NCBI GenBank assembly: GCA_963930655.1 | Contig: OZ005607.1 | Span: 14,896,874-14,960,873, forward strand | Direction: 5' to 3' | DNA: 64,000 nucleotides | Source: Myrica gale | Lineage: Eukaryota > Streptophyta > Magnoliopsida > Fagales > Myricaceae | Shown here: in pieces, positions 1-11,300 of the stretch | Layout: every line of letters starts with the position of its first letter | Position numbering within the stretch: the first letter of the stretch is position 1 | Position numbers and translations under genes: made by a program | The notes under the pieces: generated by a model | What the model saw: only the letters and a program-made list of their open reading frames with translations | Databases searched by the model: none | Told to the model about the DNA's origin: nothing

Positions 1-1928
1 AAGAATAAAGGTAAAGGAACTGTCTCCCTGGGATAAGCAAGGAAATGTCAAAGAAGCAGCGTGGTCGTCCATCTGGTAGGGGCGGCGACAATAGCAACGG
101 GTTTTTTTTTTTTTTCTAAGTAGTAATGGGTCTGGTCAAATGGAAGAAAGTCGCGTTCATCTGGTAAATGAGAGGACTCAAATTCTCAATTCAATAATCC
201 ATAGATTATTTCCCACGAGGCAACAGCACTCTGTGGCGGGTCCCACTTTTCGATCCAAAGCATGAGTCTATGTTCAACACCTTGACTATAACGGTCTCCA
301 GCCGGTGGTGGAAAGAAGAGGCAATGCGGTCAAGGGTTAGGGAGGGATATATATATATATTTTTTAAGCGGGACAGAGACGGAATCAGCGGAGCCCTCCG
401 TGGACTAATTTCCGACAAAAAAAATCTCTCAGTTTTTCATTGAATTTGTCATAAAAATTTATTTTTTAGGTAATCAACAAAATTTAAAAGTTTTACACAT
501 ACTTCAACAAACTCAATCTCATTTTTCAATAAAAATCATTCTCCTATCAAATATACAAAACTCTATTTACTCATTCTATCTATCCTTTTTTTACCGATTG
601 ATCAATACAATTTAATCATAAAAAACTTTATTAACTTTTTCACAAATTCTAATAAAATTAAATTTCATACCAAATAAACTTAGGCCTATTTATCAATTTT
701 TCACAAAAACTCTTAAACAGTCAAACTCCAACAACTTTGTTCGCAAAAAACTTGAAATATATATATATTTTACCTGCCAAACAATAGGAAAGGAAAAAGG
801 ATAATTATATTTTCCTCCTTACTTGTATCTATATAATTTTTTATGCTTAGCTGAGTTTTGACTTTTATTTTTATGTTAATGTTTATTTGCATTCTGACTT
901 ATGTTATTTTATTTTAAGTTGTATATTTCACACAGATTAGTCTTTTTTCTTCATATTGAATTGACTTCTTTTTTGTTTTAGTTTCTTATTTTGTAGCTTT
1001 TATGTTTTATGGTTTGTTGTTTTTTTAATTATTAATTTTTAGTATTTTAATCTTTTTTTAGTTTTTTTAATATCTTTGTAATTTTTCTGCCTTATTTGTG
1101 AGGGTTTATCCCATTTAGCTTTTTATTGTTATAGTGATATACACACGTGGCATCCTAGTTTAGCATTTGAGGACACATTTATAAATTATATTGGGCATGA
1201 TGTGAACTTATCAGGCCGCCCAGCATTTTCCCGTAAATCATAATAAGGAGGGTGGACAAAGTGATTCTCTTATTTGATGAAAAGGGACTTCCGAGACTAT
1301 TTTTTCGAATTTAAAATTTATAGAGAGTAAAGAATAGAAAAAAAACTAAACATTTTTAAAAACATAAAAAACAAAGACTAAATTACCTTTGGCCTCCGAA
1401 TTATGGTGTCAAATAAAATTCAAGGATTCAAAACTAAGCATTCTGTTACAATTATCAAAATTTACAATAAACTTCTTCCAATATTATCTAGCTGTCAAGT
1501 ATAGTAACTCATTTTTTACACGGTAAGATCTGATTAAATGGTTGAGTTGTACCACCATCTTCACCCCCTCACCCAAGCCTTCTCTGGACTCTCTGACTCG
1601 GACCTATCAGTCCTACCCGCTGACTACTCAATGTCACCTGCAGATTTGGCACCCCAATTCCTCCTTGACTCCACAAATGTTGCCACTCATCCCCTACTCC
1701 TTCCCTGATCAAATCCCATACTTATACCTCATCCCTCCACCCAACCACCCGGTTTACTACAGCAAACAGGGTTCTGTCTCGATAATAAATACCGCAGTCC
1801 TAAATACCCCCAAAAGGTTGGGGAAGAGGAAAACACAAGAGGAAGCCGACTCCTATCTCGATCTGCCCAAGAAGAAGAAACATCTGGGCCCTGGCCCAGC
1901 TGAACCCATTGTTACCATCCTACATCGT
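1..1928. other. AT-rich left flank, no assignable gene
   Basis: Mostly low-complexity AT-rich DNA with short T and A runs and a small TA microsatellite near 347-361. I see no LTR, PBS, tRNA or conserved protein motif. A 70-residue minus-strand ORF at 206-418 has no recognisable features. The only stretch with a coding look is at 1542-1934 and is listed separately. This is probably old intergenic DNA or decayed transposon sequence. Confidence 0.5.
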
Positions 1929-1934
1929 TGTTAG
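1542..1934 (+). CDS. Doubtful ORF, 130 aa, cut by copia LTR
   Basis: Not recognised. The ORF is rich in Pro, Ser and Leu for about 80 residues, then has a basic stretch (KRLGKRK, later PKKKK) that resembles a nuclear-localisation signal. A second frame is also open over the first ~170 bases, so the coding frame is uncertain. The last six bases lie inside the copia LTR that begins at 1929, so the stop codon belongs to the LTR and the original frame was interrupted. A C-terminal piece of a LINE-type ORF1 protein is one possibility; that is a guess from composition only. There is no promoter or intron evidence. Confidence 0.2.
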   Translation: MSCTTIFTPSPKPSLDSLTRTYQSYPLTTQCHLQIWHPNSSLTPQMLPLIPYSFPDQIPYLYLIPPPNHPVYYSKQGSVSIINTAVLNTPKRLGKRKTQEEADSYLDLPKKKKHLGPGPAEPIVTILHRC

Positions 1935-3225
1935 ATGTATCCCCTCAAAACCAATCATTTTGCATAATTATGATATAATTATTGTTATTGTTTAATCACT
2001 TGTATATTATTTTGGATACATGCAGTGACATAAAATGTCATATTTATAATGACATTAGATGTCATATAGTTGAGCAACATTGTAGAAAAGTCAGGCCAAT
2101 GATTAATGAATCGGAGGCGGGAGTATGACTTTTCGGATCTTTATTGACTTCCTTTGTTCTAGACCGAGGTACATGATAATGAACAAATAGGTCTACACTC
2201 GTTGTGCATCTATAAGATAGAAAGATGAACTCCGTCATTGAGATGGTGATCTTAAGCAGACGAGTGAGTGCAACGTAAGAGTACAAGCACTGAACCAGAT
2301 CAAATATGAATACCTTTTGGAAACATCATTGATGTAGAGAACGGTATTCAACACAATTAGCTTATGTTGTCCTTAGACCTGAGAGAGTTATGCATGTTTG
2401 CTTATTTTGTACTTTTGCTTTAACTTAGTCATATAGTGATGATCTTCACAAATCAAATATTTCAGATAATGTTGGGCCTTGTGCATAGTAAGTGAATTTG
2501 TATAATTGCTCAATATGGAATCTACCAGTCTCTTGATGAAGTAGTATATTCATTATCTATGAATATTGTTGGACACATATAACAAAGTTGTGTAGCGAAA
2601 TTTTGTGAAAAGTGTTTTTACGAGTTTAACTTATATTCTATATTAAGTAAATATTTGCGAAAATGATTTTGGAAAGTTTTGGAAGTCCAACTATGTACAG
2701 ACTGATAATTAAGAATTATATGAGCTAGAGACTTAATCGGTGATATTATTCCGGTTATATTAGCTCATGTGGAATATAGTATGGTGGAAGGATAAATAAG
2801 CATATAATTGTTAGCAAAATTGATTTCACAAAAACAATCTCATTATCTTGAGGGTCAATTGTGATATGTTAATGGACATTATCACAATTTGTAGAAACCC
2901 ATAAATTCGGATTACAGAATATAAAAGGGTTAATGAAAAAGAGTTTTTCAAGATGATCCTACGGCCGAGATTTGACATCCCTAAAGATCTCACGCTATAG
3001 CACAATTGAGTTTTGAGCCAGCCATTATAAATAGCTCAGAAATCAGTTGAGAGAAATGAGAGAATTCATTTTCAACGAATTCATTTCATGAGAGAGTTTC
3101 TCTCTCTAGACTTTCTATCTCTAAAACTCTCTCTTTCAAAGTTGTGTGCGTGGAACTGAAGGAGGCAAAACACTTGGGCTACTATGATTCAACGAACCTT
3201 TCTGCTGCGATCTCGCGTTCCAACA
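1929..3225 (+). repeat. Ty1/copia-type 5' LTR
   Basis: A 1,297-bp segment starts TGTT and ends AACA, the short terminal inverted repeat expected of an LTR. A TATAAATA box lies at 3026-3033 near its 3' end, and a primer-site-like TGGTATCAAAGG follows two bases after the LTR end. Bases before it (CATCG, 1924-1928) would be one half of a target duplication, but no matching 3' LTR is in the window. The length fits the long-LTR copia lineages. Assignment to copia rests on LTR style and leader appearance, because no copia protein is present here. Confidence 0.65.
3026..3033 (+). promoter_or_regulatory. TATA box of the copia LTR
   Basis: TATAAATA about 190 bp before the LTR end, followed by a CT/GA-rich stretch. 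This is the usual placement for a plant copia LTR promoter. Confidence 0.5.
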
Positions 3226-3811
3226 AGTGGTATCAAAGGTCAGATCTGTGAAATCTCACAGTTCCAAGTTAGTTTTCTCTCTCTAACTTTTCACAAGTTC
3301 TTCGTGATTCGTAAAATCCGTTGAATGGTTGTTGCGAATCAGTAGTTGAAAAGTGTTTTCTTGCTGCTGTAAACGATTCGAATGTGGGATCCATGCGAAA
3401 GAGACCATCGGGCGAATCATATGCGTGTTTTGCTCTTCTTTGAAAAGAGGAAAAAGTGTTCTTTACGAAAAAAAAATTTGCCCATGGGTTTCTCTTTGGC
3501 GAGTGGATGAGTTTTTGTTGAGATATGTTTGAGATTTGATCTGTGTTGGTTGTTTTGTGTTGTTTCTTGTTTTATTAATTGAGAAACAAATAGGAGAAAA
3601 ATTGTTTTTCTTTTGTGGCCGAAGAGAACCAACGCAGGAGAGAGAGAGAGAGAGAGAGAGCACTCTTGTGCTCTCCAAGTAGGCATCCACCGTCGCTGGT
3701 GGTGGCTCAGCTGACCGGGGACCAAGGCTGGTGGTCCCAGGCGGTCACAGAAGCGGCGGCCGCTGCCATGGTGTACCTTGAAAGGGGTACATGGGTTGGA
3801 TGGGCGAGGCC
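3226..3811 (+). other. Copia leader fragment with GA microsatellite
   Basis: The sequence after the copia PBS has no long conserved ORF. It includes a (GA)n tract at about 3637-3660 and a GC-rich stretch at 3690-3810. It stops abruptly at about 3811, where homology to the leader of the gypsy element B2 (about 20836 onward) begins. All copia gag-pol is therefore missing. Confidence 0.5.
3228..3239 (+). promoter_or_regulatory. Copia primer-binding site
   Basis: TGGTATCAAAGG starts two bases after the LTR end. The first eight bases match the 3' end complement of initiator Met-tRNA; the rest is imperfect (plant consensus TGGTATCAGAGC). Confidence 0.55.
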
Positions 3812-4034
3812 ATTCGGTTCACACCATCTATCTTTTCTTAGCCGAATATCAAAAAAAAAAAATCCGAAAATCCCATACATTGAGGTTCCTGTTAGTCTGA
3901 AATTCACCCCACCCCAAAAGCCATATTATTTTGAGTGAAACACGACTGAAGAGTGATAAGAGTGATCCACATCTTTGAGTGTAAACACGTAAGGGAGTGA
4001 ATCATGAGGTTCTAACATTGTTTCTGCAGCAACC

Positions 4035-6106
4035 ATGTCTCAAAACCATGGTGAGAACGTTTCTGAAGATGTTTCGACATCAACTGATCCGAAATATTTT
4101 TTGGAGGCCATGAGGAGTGAGATGAAGAAAATGATAGATTCGAAACTAGCCCAACTTCACCAACGTATGGATTCACTTGAGCAGCAGCCACAAAACACCC
4201 CCAAATTCCGTAGAAGAGAACGAGTGCCGCAATGGGAGGCGAGGATTGATGATGAAGAAATGGATCCGGTTTTGAGGAAGAAGAGTATCGGAATTCCGTT
4301 GTTAACAACAAGAGACTTGGGCGAAGATATAGAAAAGCTAGGTTTCGGGAAGATAACAACTTGGGTGGTAATAAGATAAAGATTTCATCTTTTCAAGGTA
4401 GATCTGATCCTGACGAATTCCTTGAGTGGGAGAAGAAGATAGAACTCACATGTTTTGATGAGAATCCGAGCAAGACCTTGAATGAAGTAGTACAGCCGGA
4501 CACGAGAGCCCGAGACAAGGAGTTCAAAGATGTACTCGTTGAACTCAGTAAAGAGATATGGGCCCAAGCCCATAAGTGGAGGCCCATTCAAGATGATGCA
4601 CACTCTAGAAGGATCCGGCCAAGAGGCAAATATGGAACTATTCTAGAAGATTCAGATTGCATAGCTATTTTAAGCTCCAAATCATTTCCATTCATGATGT
4701 TTTGACATGATGGTCGGCCATTACCTTGTTTCCATTTGAAGAGTGTTTTATTTAAGGCAATTAGGGTTTAATTCGGCCATGGGGGGGGGGTTTAGTTCGG
4801 CCAAGATGTTTTCTTAGGTTAGTTTATTATTTTGGGTCGAGTATTATCTTATTTCCTTAATTAGAACTCTATTTTAGGCGCCCAAAGGTTAGTTAGGAAG
4901 CAAGAGATTGTTTCCTTAATTGCTCTCTTTGTTTTAGGTAAGTAAGGATTTCTTTCCTTGTTCAAAATTGCCTTACTCGACCAGCCCTTGTTTCCTAGGT
5001 TAGATTTTTTTCCTTGTTATTTCTAGCTTATAAATAGGAGCCTCTTGCAATGTAATTAGAACAACTTTGATGAATATATTTTGGTGAGGTTTAATTCTCT
5101 TTGGTTCTTTGAAGAACTTCTCGAACTTATCGAGATTTTTCCGTGGCGTTCAATTCGACTTATCAAACGGATTTCCATCCCGTTTGTGGCGTCTTCACTA
5201 TACCGAGGTTCTTGCTTTCCTAAGCAACGGGTCGAGGTTCCATTCGAATCCATGCTAGAAACGATCTTGGGTTCCCTATAGTTGTTGGGTCTCGTTACGG
5301 GATAACGGGGTTCACATCATGTTTGCTTGCCATAACTATCCCGAGCCAAAGAAGGTAAGACTTGCTGTGAATGAATTTGCTGAATATGCTCTAACTTGGT
5401 GGGATCAGCTTGTTATTCACAGGAGGCGGCCAATAGAGACATGGAAGGAGCTGAAAACAGTGATGAGAGAACAGTTCATTCCTTGTGACCAATACCGAGA
5501 GTTGTACCAAAAACTACAAGGTTTTATTCGGGGAAGCTGGAGTGTAGAGGAATCCTACAAGGAGGTGGATGAATCACAAACATCCAAATCCGAGCTGAAG
5601 CCCGAGAACGTCAGCCACGTACCTCAAGAGAATTGTTGCATCGTGGCCGAAAATGACGATTCCACCGCTGACGACCTTCCTCAATTGGAGGAAAGTTCCG
5701 AGAAGGACTATGTAGCTCCTGAGGCATTGCCATTGATGGCGAGCAAAGCATTGACACCGACGCAAGTATATGAGGATCCATATGTCCAGGCATATGAGGT
5801 TGTTGTTCCCGAGGAAACACCATATAGCTCTCTTTTTTATGTCTGCGATGATTTGAGGACAAATTACTTTCAAGAGGAGGGAAATGATGAGAATTCGAGC
5901 AAGGCTTCAAAGGAGCTAGTCGAAGTTCCAGTAGAGCCGGCTACGAGAGAACGAGCCAAGAAGTTCAAGGATGTACTCGACGAAATCATTCAAGAGATAT
6001 GGGTTCAAGCAAATTCATGGAGACATATTGAACCCGATCCATGTCAACAACAAAGAATCAACATGAATCAAGTTCAAGAAGGCTGTATCAAATCCGGTCA
6101 AGGCTA
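4035..6106 (+). pseudogene. B1 Gag-tail fusion ORF, broken
   Basis: It starts at the ATG after the conserved TTTCTGCAG acceptor-like motif. The N-terminal part (4035-4450) encodes a Met-Ser-Gln start, a charged coiled-coil-like region and the motif PSFQG-like/EWEKK that leads into the capsid domain. A small deletion near 4262 shifts the frame, and a solo LTR splits it at 4451. From 5320 an open frame of about 260 codons covers the capsid core (HNY, LTWWDQL, YRELY), then jumps to VDESQ, NDDSTADDLP, LTPTQVYED, PEETPY and FQEEGND. These are short linkers taken from before the knuckle, after it, before RT and before the LTR. The C-terminus lies in the 3' LTR (from 5885) and stops at 6104-6106. 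No enzymatic domain remains. Confidence 0.75.
4456..5319 (+). repeat. Solo LTR, family E, inside B1 gag
   Basis: An 864-bp LTR starting TGATGAGAATCC and ending TTCACATCA, with perfect flanking 5-bp duplications TGTTT at 4451-4455 and 5320-5324. Both flanks are parts of one gag, so this is a real integration later reduced by LTR-LTR recombination. It is the pure E type: TATAAATA at 5029-5036 followed by the GGAGCCTCTTGCAATG module. Its first ~250 bp still encode a polyprotein-tail frame. A run of ten G occurs at 4781-4790 where relatives have a shorter, interrupted run. Confidence 0.93.
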
Positions 6107-6454
6107 GAAAGATCGGATTACGTAGTTTATTTTTAGGCGAATTTTTAGGAATAATTTATTTGAATTATAATTCAAATCAAATGCTAGTTTATCCCTTTTC
6201 CTTAGCCGGAATTTTAGGAATATTTGATTTGAATTTGAATTAAAATCAAATGCTATTTCATTCCTTTTTCTTAGCCGGATTTTTAGGAATGTTTGAATTT
6301 GCATTTGAATCACTTTTCAAATGTTGGTTTATCCCTTTTCCTTAGCCGGATTTTTAGGAGCATTTAATTTCTTTCAAATTTGAACTAGTTTCCTATTTTA
6401 ATTAGGTTCCTATTCTAGGATGGATGTTCCAAGTTTCCTATTTTAATTAGATTC
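5885..6454 (+). repeat. B1 3' LTR, left part
   Basis: Begins TGATGAGAATTCG directly after the polypurine stretch ending GAGGAGGGAAA, inside the coding frame. The first ~220 bp encode the polyprotein tail. The middle holds AATTCAAAT-rich repeats also seen in the minus-strand G LTR (36870-37572). It is interrupted at 6454/6455 by element A1, whose target duplication GATTC is 6450-6454. Confidence 0.8.
6133..6352 (+). repeat. ~75-bp tandem repeats in LTR U3
   Basis: About three degenerate copies of a unit containing TTTTTAGGAAT, a TTTGAATT/AATTCAAAT inverted motif and TTATCCCTTTTCCTTAGCCGG. Similar units occur inverted at about 37230-37400 in the G LTR, which links the two LTRs. Confidence 0.7.
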
Positions 6455-7237
6455 TGATGGAGCTCAAGGTGCCGTTTCAAAGGAACCCGTTCAAGTACCA
6501 AGTGGACCGGTTACAAGGGCACGAGCAAAGAAGTTCAAGGATGCACTCAACGGGCTAATTCAAGAGGCATGGGATCAAGCAAAGGCGTGGAAGCCCATTC
6601 AGCATGACCCACGAATTGTCTATGTGCTTCAAGTTCTAGAAGAGCCTGAGTAGGGTTTTCATTTGAGCATGCAAGGAAGTCTTCTAGAAGATACTCCTAA
6701 TTCGGGCTTCAGATAGCATGAGTTTGGGAAGCAATTAGCCGCACCTTTCTTTCCTTATAGGTGCTGATTTCTAGTTTATTTTAGGTGTTAAGTTTGTTTC
6801 CTTTTTGGTTTAGGCGCCAAGTATTATTTCCTTAATAACCGAGTCTATTTTAGGTGTCATTTAGTTTCCTTTTGAACTAGGTTTAAGCGCCACTTTATTA
6901 CCTTATTCGTGAGTGTCTCTTTTAGGGTTTTCGTGTATTAGATGGCATATATATAGAGGCCTAAGTTGTAGTTCGAAATTCATTCGATATACACGGTTTT
7001 GTGAGGTTTTAATTCTCTTTGGTTCTTTGACGAACTTCTCGAACTTATCGGGAATTTTCCCGTGGCGTTCAACTCGACTTATCAAACGGATTTCCATCCC
7101 GTTTGTGGCGTCTTCACCATACGAGGTTCTTGCTTTCCTAAGCAACGGGTTGAGGTTCCATTCGAATCCATGCTAGAAACGATCTTGGGTTCCCTATAGT
7201 TGTCGGGTCTCGTTACGGGATAACGAGGTTCACATCA
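6455..7237 (+). repeat. A1 5' LTR
   Basis: 783 bp, TGATGGAGCTC to TTCACATCA. It contains the tail-coding stretch with a stop near 6652, repeated TTTAGGCGCC/TTTAGGTG motifs in U3, a TATATATA box at 6948-6955, and the family-wide 3' region with CCCGTGGCGTTCAAC. Confidence 0.95.
6948..6955 (+). promoter_or_regulatory. TATA box of A1 5' LTR
   Basis: TATATATA followed by GAGGCCTAAG, about 280 bp before the LTR end. The same module occurs in A2, A3, the D LTR and the recombinant E1 LTR; other LTRs here use TATAAATAGGAGC or TTTAAATAGGAGC. Confidence 0.7.
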
Positions 7238-7239
7238 TT

Positions 7240-7251
7240 TGGTATCAGAGC
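7240..7251 (+). promoter_or_regulatory. A1 primer-binding site
   Basis: TGGTATCAGAGC two bases after the LTR, a perfect match to the plant initiator Met-tRNA 3'-end complement. Confidence 0.92.
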
Positions 7252-7925
7252 TTTGGTTCTAGTTCGGGTTTGCTTATCCCTTTTCTTTTCGTTCCTTTGT
7301 TTCTTCTTTCCATATCCTTCGGCTATCTTCTCTAATTTCTTTTCCCTTTGTTTCTGTCCTACAGTCGGCTCCTATCAAATACTTGGCCGAAATTTCTTGA
7401 CTGTTCTATTCAAGTTTTGCTAGAGCTGGTGCTTGTTATCTCTTGTTCGAAAATTTCATATCTTAGTGTATTGACATCTTGTGCTATTGTTATCAAAGGA
7501 GAAGAGAAAGAGACTCCCAAATTTTCGATTGTTTCCATATATTGGGGTCCCTATTAGTCCGAAAATCTCTTTACCCCAAACAAATATATTTTTTTTTCTG
7601 CTGTGACGAATCACTACCTACTCTAGTTTCCACCTTTCTAATCCATCGTGTTCTTTGCATTCTTATTCCCTTGATATTATTTATCTTACTTTCTCTGAAA
7701 TTCCTTGATGAGTTCTTGTTGAATCGTTGCTGGAATTCTTTGATTGTTTGTTTAGTTCCAAAAGAACCGCAAGAGGATTACCGAGTGGAAAAAGGCAAGA
7801 GTGGTGAGATTATTAGAGGGTAAAAGCCATATATTGTGAGTGAAATACGAGTGACTAGAGACCCTATTCTTGAGTGAGACACGTAAGGGAGAGTTGTGAG
7901 GTCCTTTTTTTCTTGTTTTATTTCT

Positions 7926-7943
7926 AACACAATATTTTTGCAG
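7926..7943 (+). promoter_or_regulatory. 3'-splice-site-like motif before A1 gag ATG
   Basis: TTCTAAC followed by a T-rich tract and TTTTTGCAG, ending five bases before the gag ATG. The same arrangement precedes gag in A3 (CAG ends 43515), E1 (28136), B1 (4029), B2 (21050), C (40532) and, on the minus strand, F (near 34655). The nearest GTAAGG/GTGAGG would give introns of only about 41-61 nt, so the true donor, if any, is unclear. Confidence 0.45.
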
Positions 7944-7948
7944 TACTC

Positions 7949-8393
7949 ATGTCTCATGATAGTGGAAAGAGCGTTTCCAACGACGATATGAGCCTTGCTG
8001 AACATAGATTACTCATGGAGGCCTTGGTGAGTCGCCTGGAGAAATCTCTGAAAGCGGAAATAGAGTCAGTCCACGAGACGGTGGAGCGCACAAATGAGAC
8101 GGTGGAACGCACAAATGAACGGATAGCTCGGCTGGAAACACAACAACCCCAAAACGACCGCACCTTCCGTAGACGGGGAGAGAGTACCACGGAGGGAGGA
8201 AAGAGACTACGAAGAAGAGCCTTACAGATCTGACTTTGAAGAGGAAGCAGATCGTGATATTGGCTATAGGAGATATGGCGGACGAAGAGAAGCTAGGAAT
8301 CGAGAAGATAACAATTTCAGTGGCATTAAGATGAAGATTCCGTCTTTTCAAGGTTGATCTGATCCGGAAGCCTATCTTGAGTGGGAGAAGAAG
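7949..8393 (+). pseudogene. A1 Gag N-terminal region, frameshifted
   Basis: The ATG follows the TTTTTGCAG motif. It encodes Met-Ser-His-Asp, then a charged helix with repeated ETVERTNE segments (an in-frame 8-residue duplication relative to E1), then basic RRR. One extra G near 8174-8177 (compared with E1) shifts the frame. A TGA at 8355-8357 replaces the Arg/Gly codon after the SFQG motif. The capsid core, knuckle and enzymes continue in the downstream frame from 8358. Confidence 0.8.
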
Positions 8394-11300
8394 ATGGAGT
8401 TCGTGTTCGATTGCCATAATTACTCCGAAACCAAGAAGGTAAATTTAGCAGTCATTGAGTTTTCTGAGTATGCTATAACTTGGTGGGTTCAACTTGTGAT
8501 AAATAGGAGGCGGAATGGAGAACGTCCAATAGAGACATGGGATGCTATGAAGGCGGTCATGAGGAAACGATTTGTTCCAAGCCATTACTACCGGGAGCTG
8601 TACAAAAAGTTACAAAGCCTAAAGCAAGGAAGTCGGAGTGTAGAAGACAATAACAAGGAGATGGAGATGGCCATGATCCGTGCAAATATTGAAGAGGATC
8701 GAGAGGCTACCATGACTCGTTTCCTACATGGCTTGAATCGGGAGATCCATGATAGAGTGGAGATGCAACATTATGTGGAGATAGAGGAAATGGTGCATAT
8801 GGCTATCAAAGTGGAGCAGCAACTCAAGAGAGGGAATGGGGGACGTGCCAGCCATAATTCGAATTCTACTTTTTCCAAGCCAAGCTACACCGAGCCCATG
8901 GACAAGCCACAAGTGTCCAAACCCGAGCCCAAACCCCCTACCACCAGCCACACTTCTCAAGGTAAAACTGAAGCTTCTACTTCTAGAAATCGTGATATCA
9001 AGTGTTTTCGATGTCAAGGCAGGGGACACATAGCAAGCCAATGTCCAAACAAGCAAGTCATGGTGTTGAAGGCCAATGGCGAGATCGTGACCGATAGTGA
9101 AGAATCTGACACCGACGACATGCCACCCTTGGAGGATGTTTCCGAGAATGAATACATCGCCCCTGATGCGTTGACCTTGGTGGCAATGAGAGCCTTGAGC
9201 TTGCAAGCAAAGGGTAATGAGAAAGTGCAGCGGGAGAACATCTTTCACACTAGATGCTACATCAAAGATAAGGTATGTAATGTGATTATTGATGGTGGTA
9301 GTTGTACTAATGTTGCGAGCACAGTCATGGTTGAAAAGTTGGGATTGCCCGTGTTGAAACACCCTAGGCCATATAAGTTGCAGTGGCTGAATGATAATGG
9401 AGAAATAAGGGTGAACAAACAAGTGTTAGTTGCTTTTCGAATCGGTAAGTACGAAGATGAAGTGATGTGTGATGTAGTACCGATGCAAGCGGGACACTTG
9501 TTGCTAGGGCGACCATGGCAGTTCGACCGACATGTGAAGCATGATGGCTTTACGAATAAGTACTCTTTTGTACTTAATCAGAAGCCAATCACTCTTGTAC
9601 CCTTGACACCGCAGCAAGTATATGAAGATCAAGTGAGGTTGCAGCAAGAGAGTGAACAAAAGAAAGAGAGTGAGCAAAAGAAAGAGAATGAGAAACAAAG
9701 AGTGAGTGAAAATTCGAGAGAAGCCGAAAAAAAAGAGAGAGGAAGTTCGGCCCTTGAGAGAAAATCAGAGAGAAAAAAGAGTTTCTATGCAAAAGTGAGT
9801 GAGATCAAGCGAGCGATGCTTTCAAATCAACCTATGATTGTACTTTTGTACAAAGAGACCCTTTTAAACACTAACGCTCTTGACCAAGCTTTGCCTAGTT
9901 CTATTGTGTCTCTTTTGCAGGAATATGACTATGTCTTCCCCGAAGAAACACCACATGGGTTACCTCCGATTCGAGGGATCGAACATCAAATTGATTTTGT
10001 TCCCGGTGCTGCCATTCCAAATCGACCAGCTTATAGGAGCAATCCCGAGGAGACCAAGGAGCTTCAACGGCAAGTCAGTGAGTTGTTGGATAAGGGGCAC
10101 GTGAGGGAAAGCATGAGCCCATGTGCTGTTCCGGTTCTACTTGTACCTAAGAAGGATGGGTCGTGGAGAATGTGCGTTGATTGCCGAGCTATCAACAACA
10201 TCACGGTAAAGTATCGTCATCCTATTCCTCGCTTAGATGACATGTTAGATGAGTTGCATGGTTCTTGTGTGTTTTCAAAAATTGATTTGAATAGTGGATA
10301 CCATCAAATTAGAGTAAAAGAAGGAGACGAATGGAAAACAACTTTTAAAACAAAATATGGTTTATATGAATGGTTAGTTATGCCTTTTGGTTTAACTAAC
10401 GCCCCGAGCACTTTTATGAGACTTATGAACCATGTTTTGCGTGCCTTCATAGGTAGATTCGTTGTTGTTTATTTTGATGATATACTCATTTATAGCAAAA
10501 ATATGGATGATCATGTAGCACACTTGAAATCTGTTTTGGATGTGCTTCGGAAAGAAAAATTGTTTGCTAATATGAAAAAGTGCACTTTTTACACCGATAA
10601 GCTTGTATTCTTGGGATTTGTTGTTAGTGCACAAGGTATACAGGTTGATGAAGAGAAGGTACGTGCAATTCAAGAATGGCCGAGTCCCACAAGTGTAGGT
10701 GAGGTTCGTAGTTTTCATGGCCTTGCAAGTTTTTACCGGCGGTTCGTGAAGGACTTTAGTAGCATAGCCGCACCACTTACCGAAGTAATCAAGAAGAACA
10801 TGGGCTTCCAATGGGGAGACGCTCAAGAGAAGGCGTTTCAATTACTTATGGAGAAGCTAACCCATGCTCCTTTATTGTCTTTGCCTAACTTTTCCAAAAC
10901 GTTTGAAATTGAATGTGATGCTTCAGGTATTGGCATTGGCGCAGTTCTTATGCAGGACGGACGACCACTTGCTTATTTCAGCAAGAAACTAAGCGGGGCA
11001 GCCTTAAACTATCCCACCTATGACAAGGAGCTGTATGCACTAGTCCGGGCCTTGGAAACATGGCAGCACTATCTATGGCCTAAGGAATTCGTGATTCATA
11101 CCGATCATGAATCCTTGAAACATTTGAAGGGCCAACACAAGCTAAACAAAAGGCATGCACGCTGGGTGGAGTTCATTGAGACGTTTCCATACGTCATTCG
11201 GTATAAGCAAGGTAAGGAGAATGTGGTAGCCGATGCCCTTTCTCGCAGGTATGCTCTACTTTCCACACTAGATGCCAAGTTATTAGGTTCTGAGCATATT

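Noticed and set aside
206..418. 70-residue minus-strand ORF in the left flank
   Set aside because: No motif, crosses a TA microsatellite, and no supporting promoter or homologous copy.
3615..3938. 107-residue ORF with Arg-Glu repeats
   Set aside because: The Arg-Glu run is the GA microsatellite, and the frame crosses the copia/gypsy fusion at 3811.
8724..9422. 232-residue minus-strand ORF and other long antisense ORFs under gag-pol
   Set aside because: They are antisense shadows of the Gag/protease region. The same shadow appears in A3 and E1, and the sense strand has clear domains.
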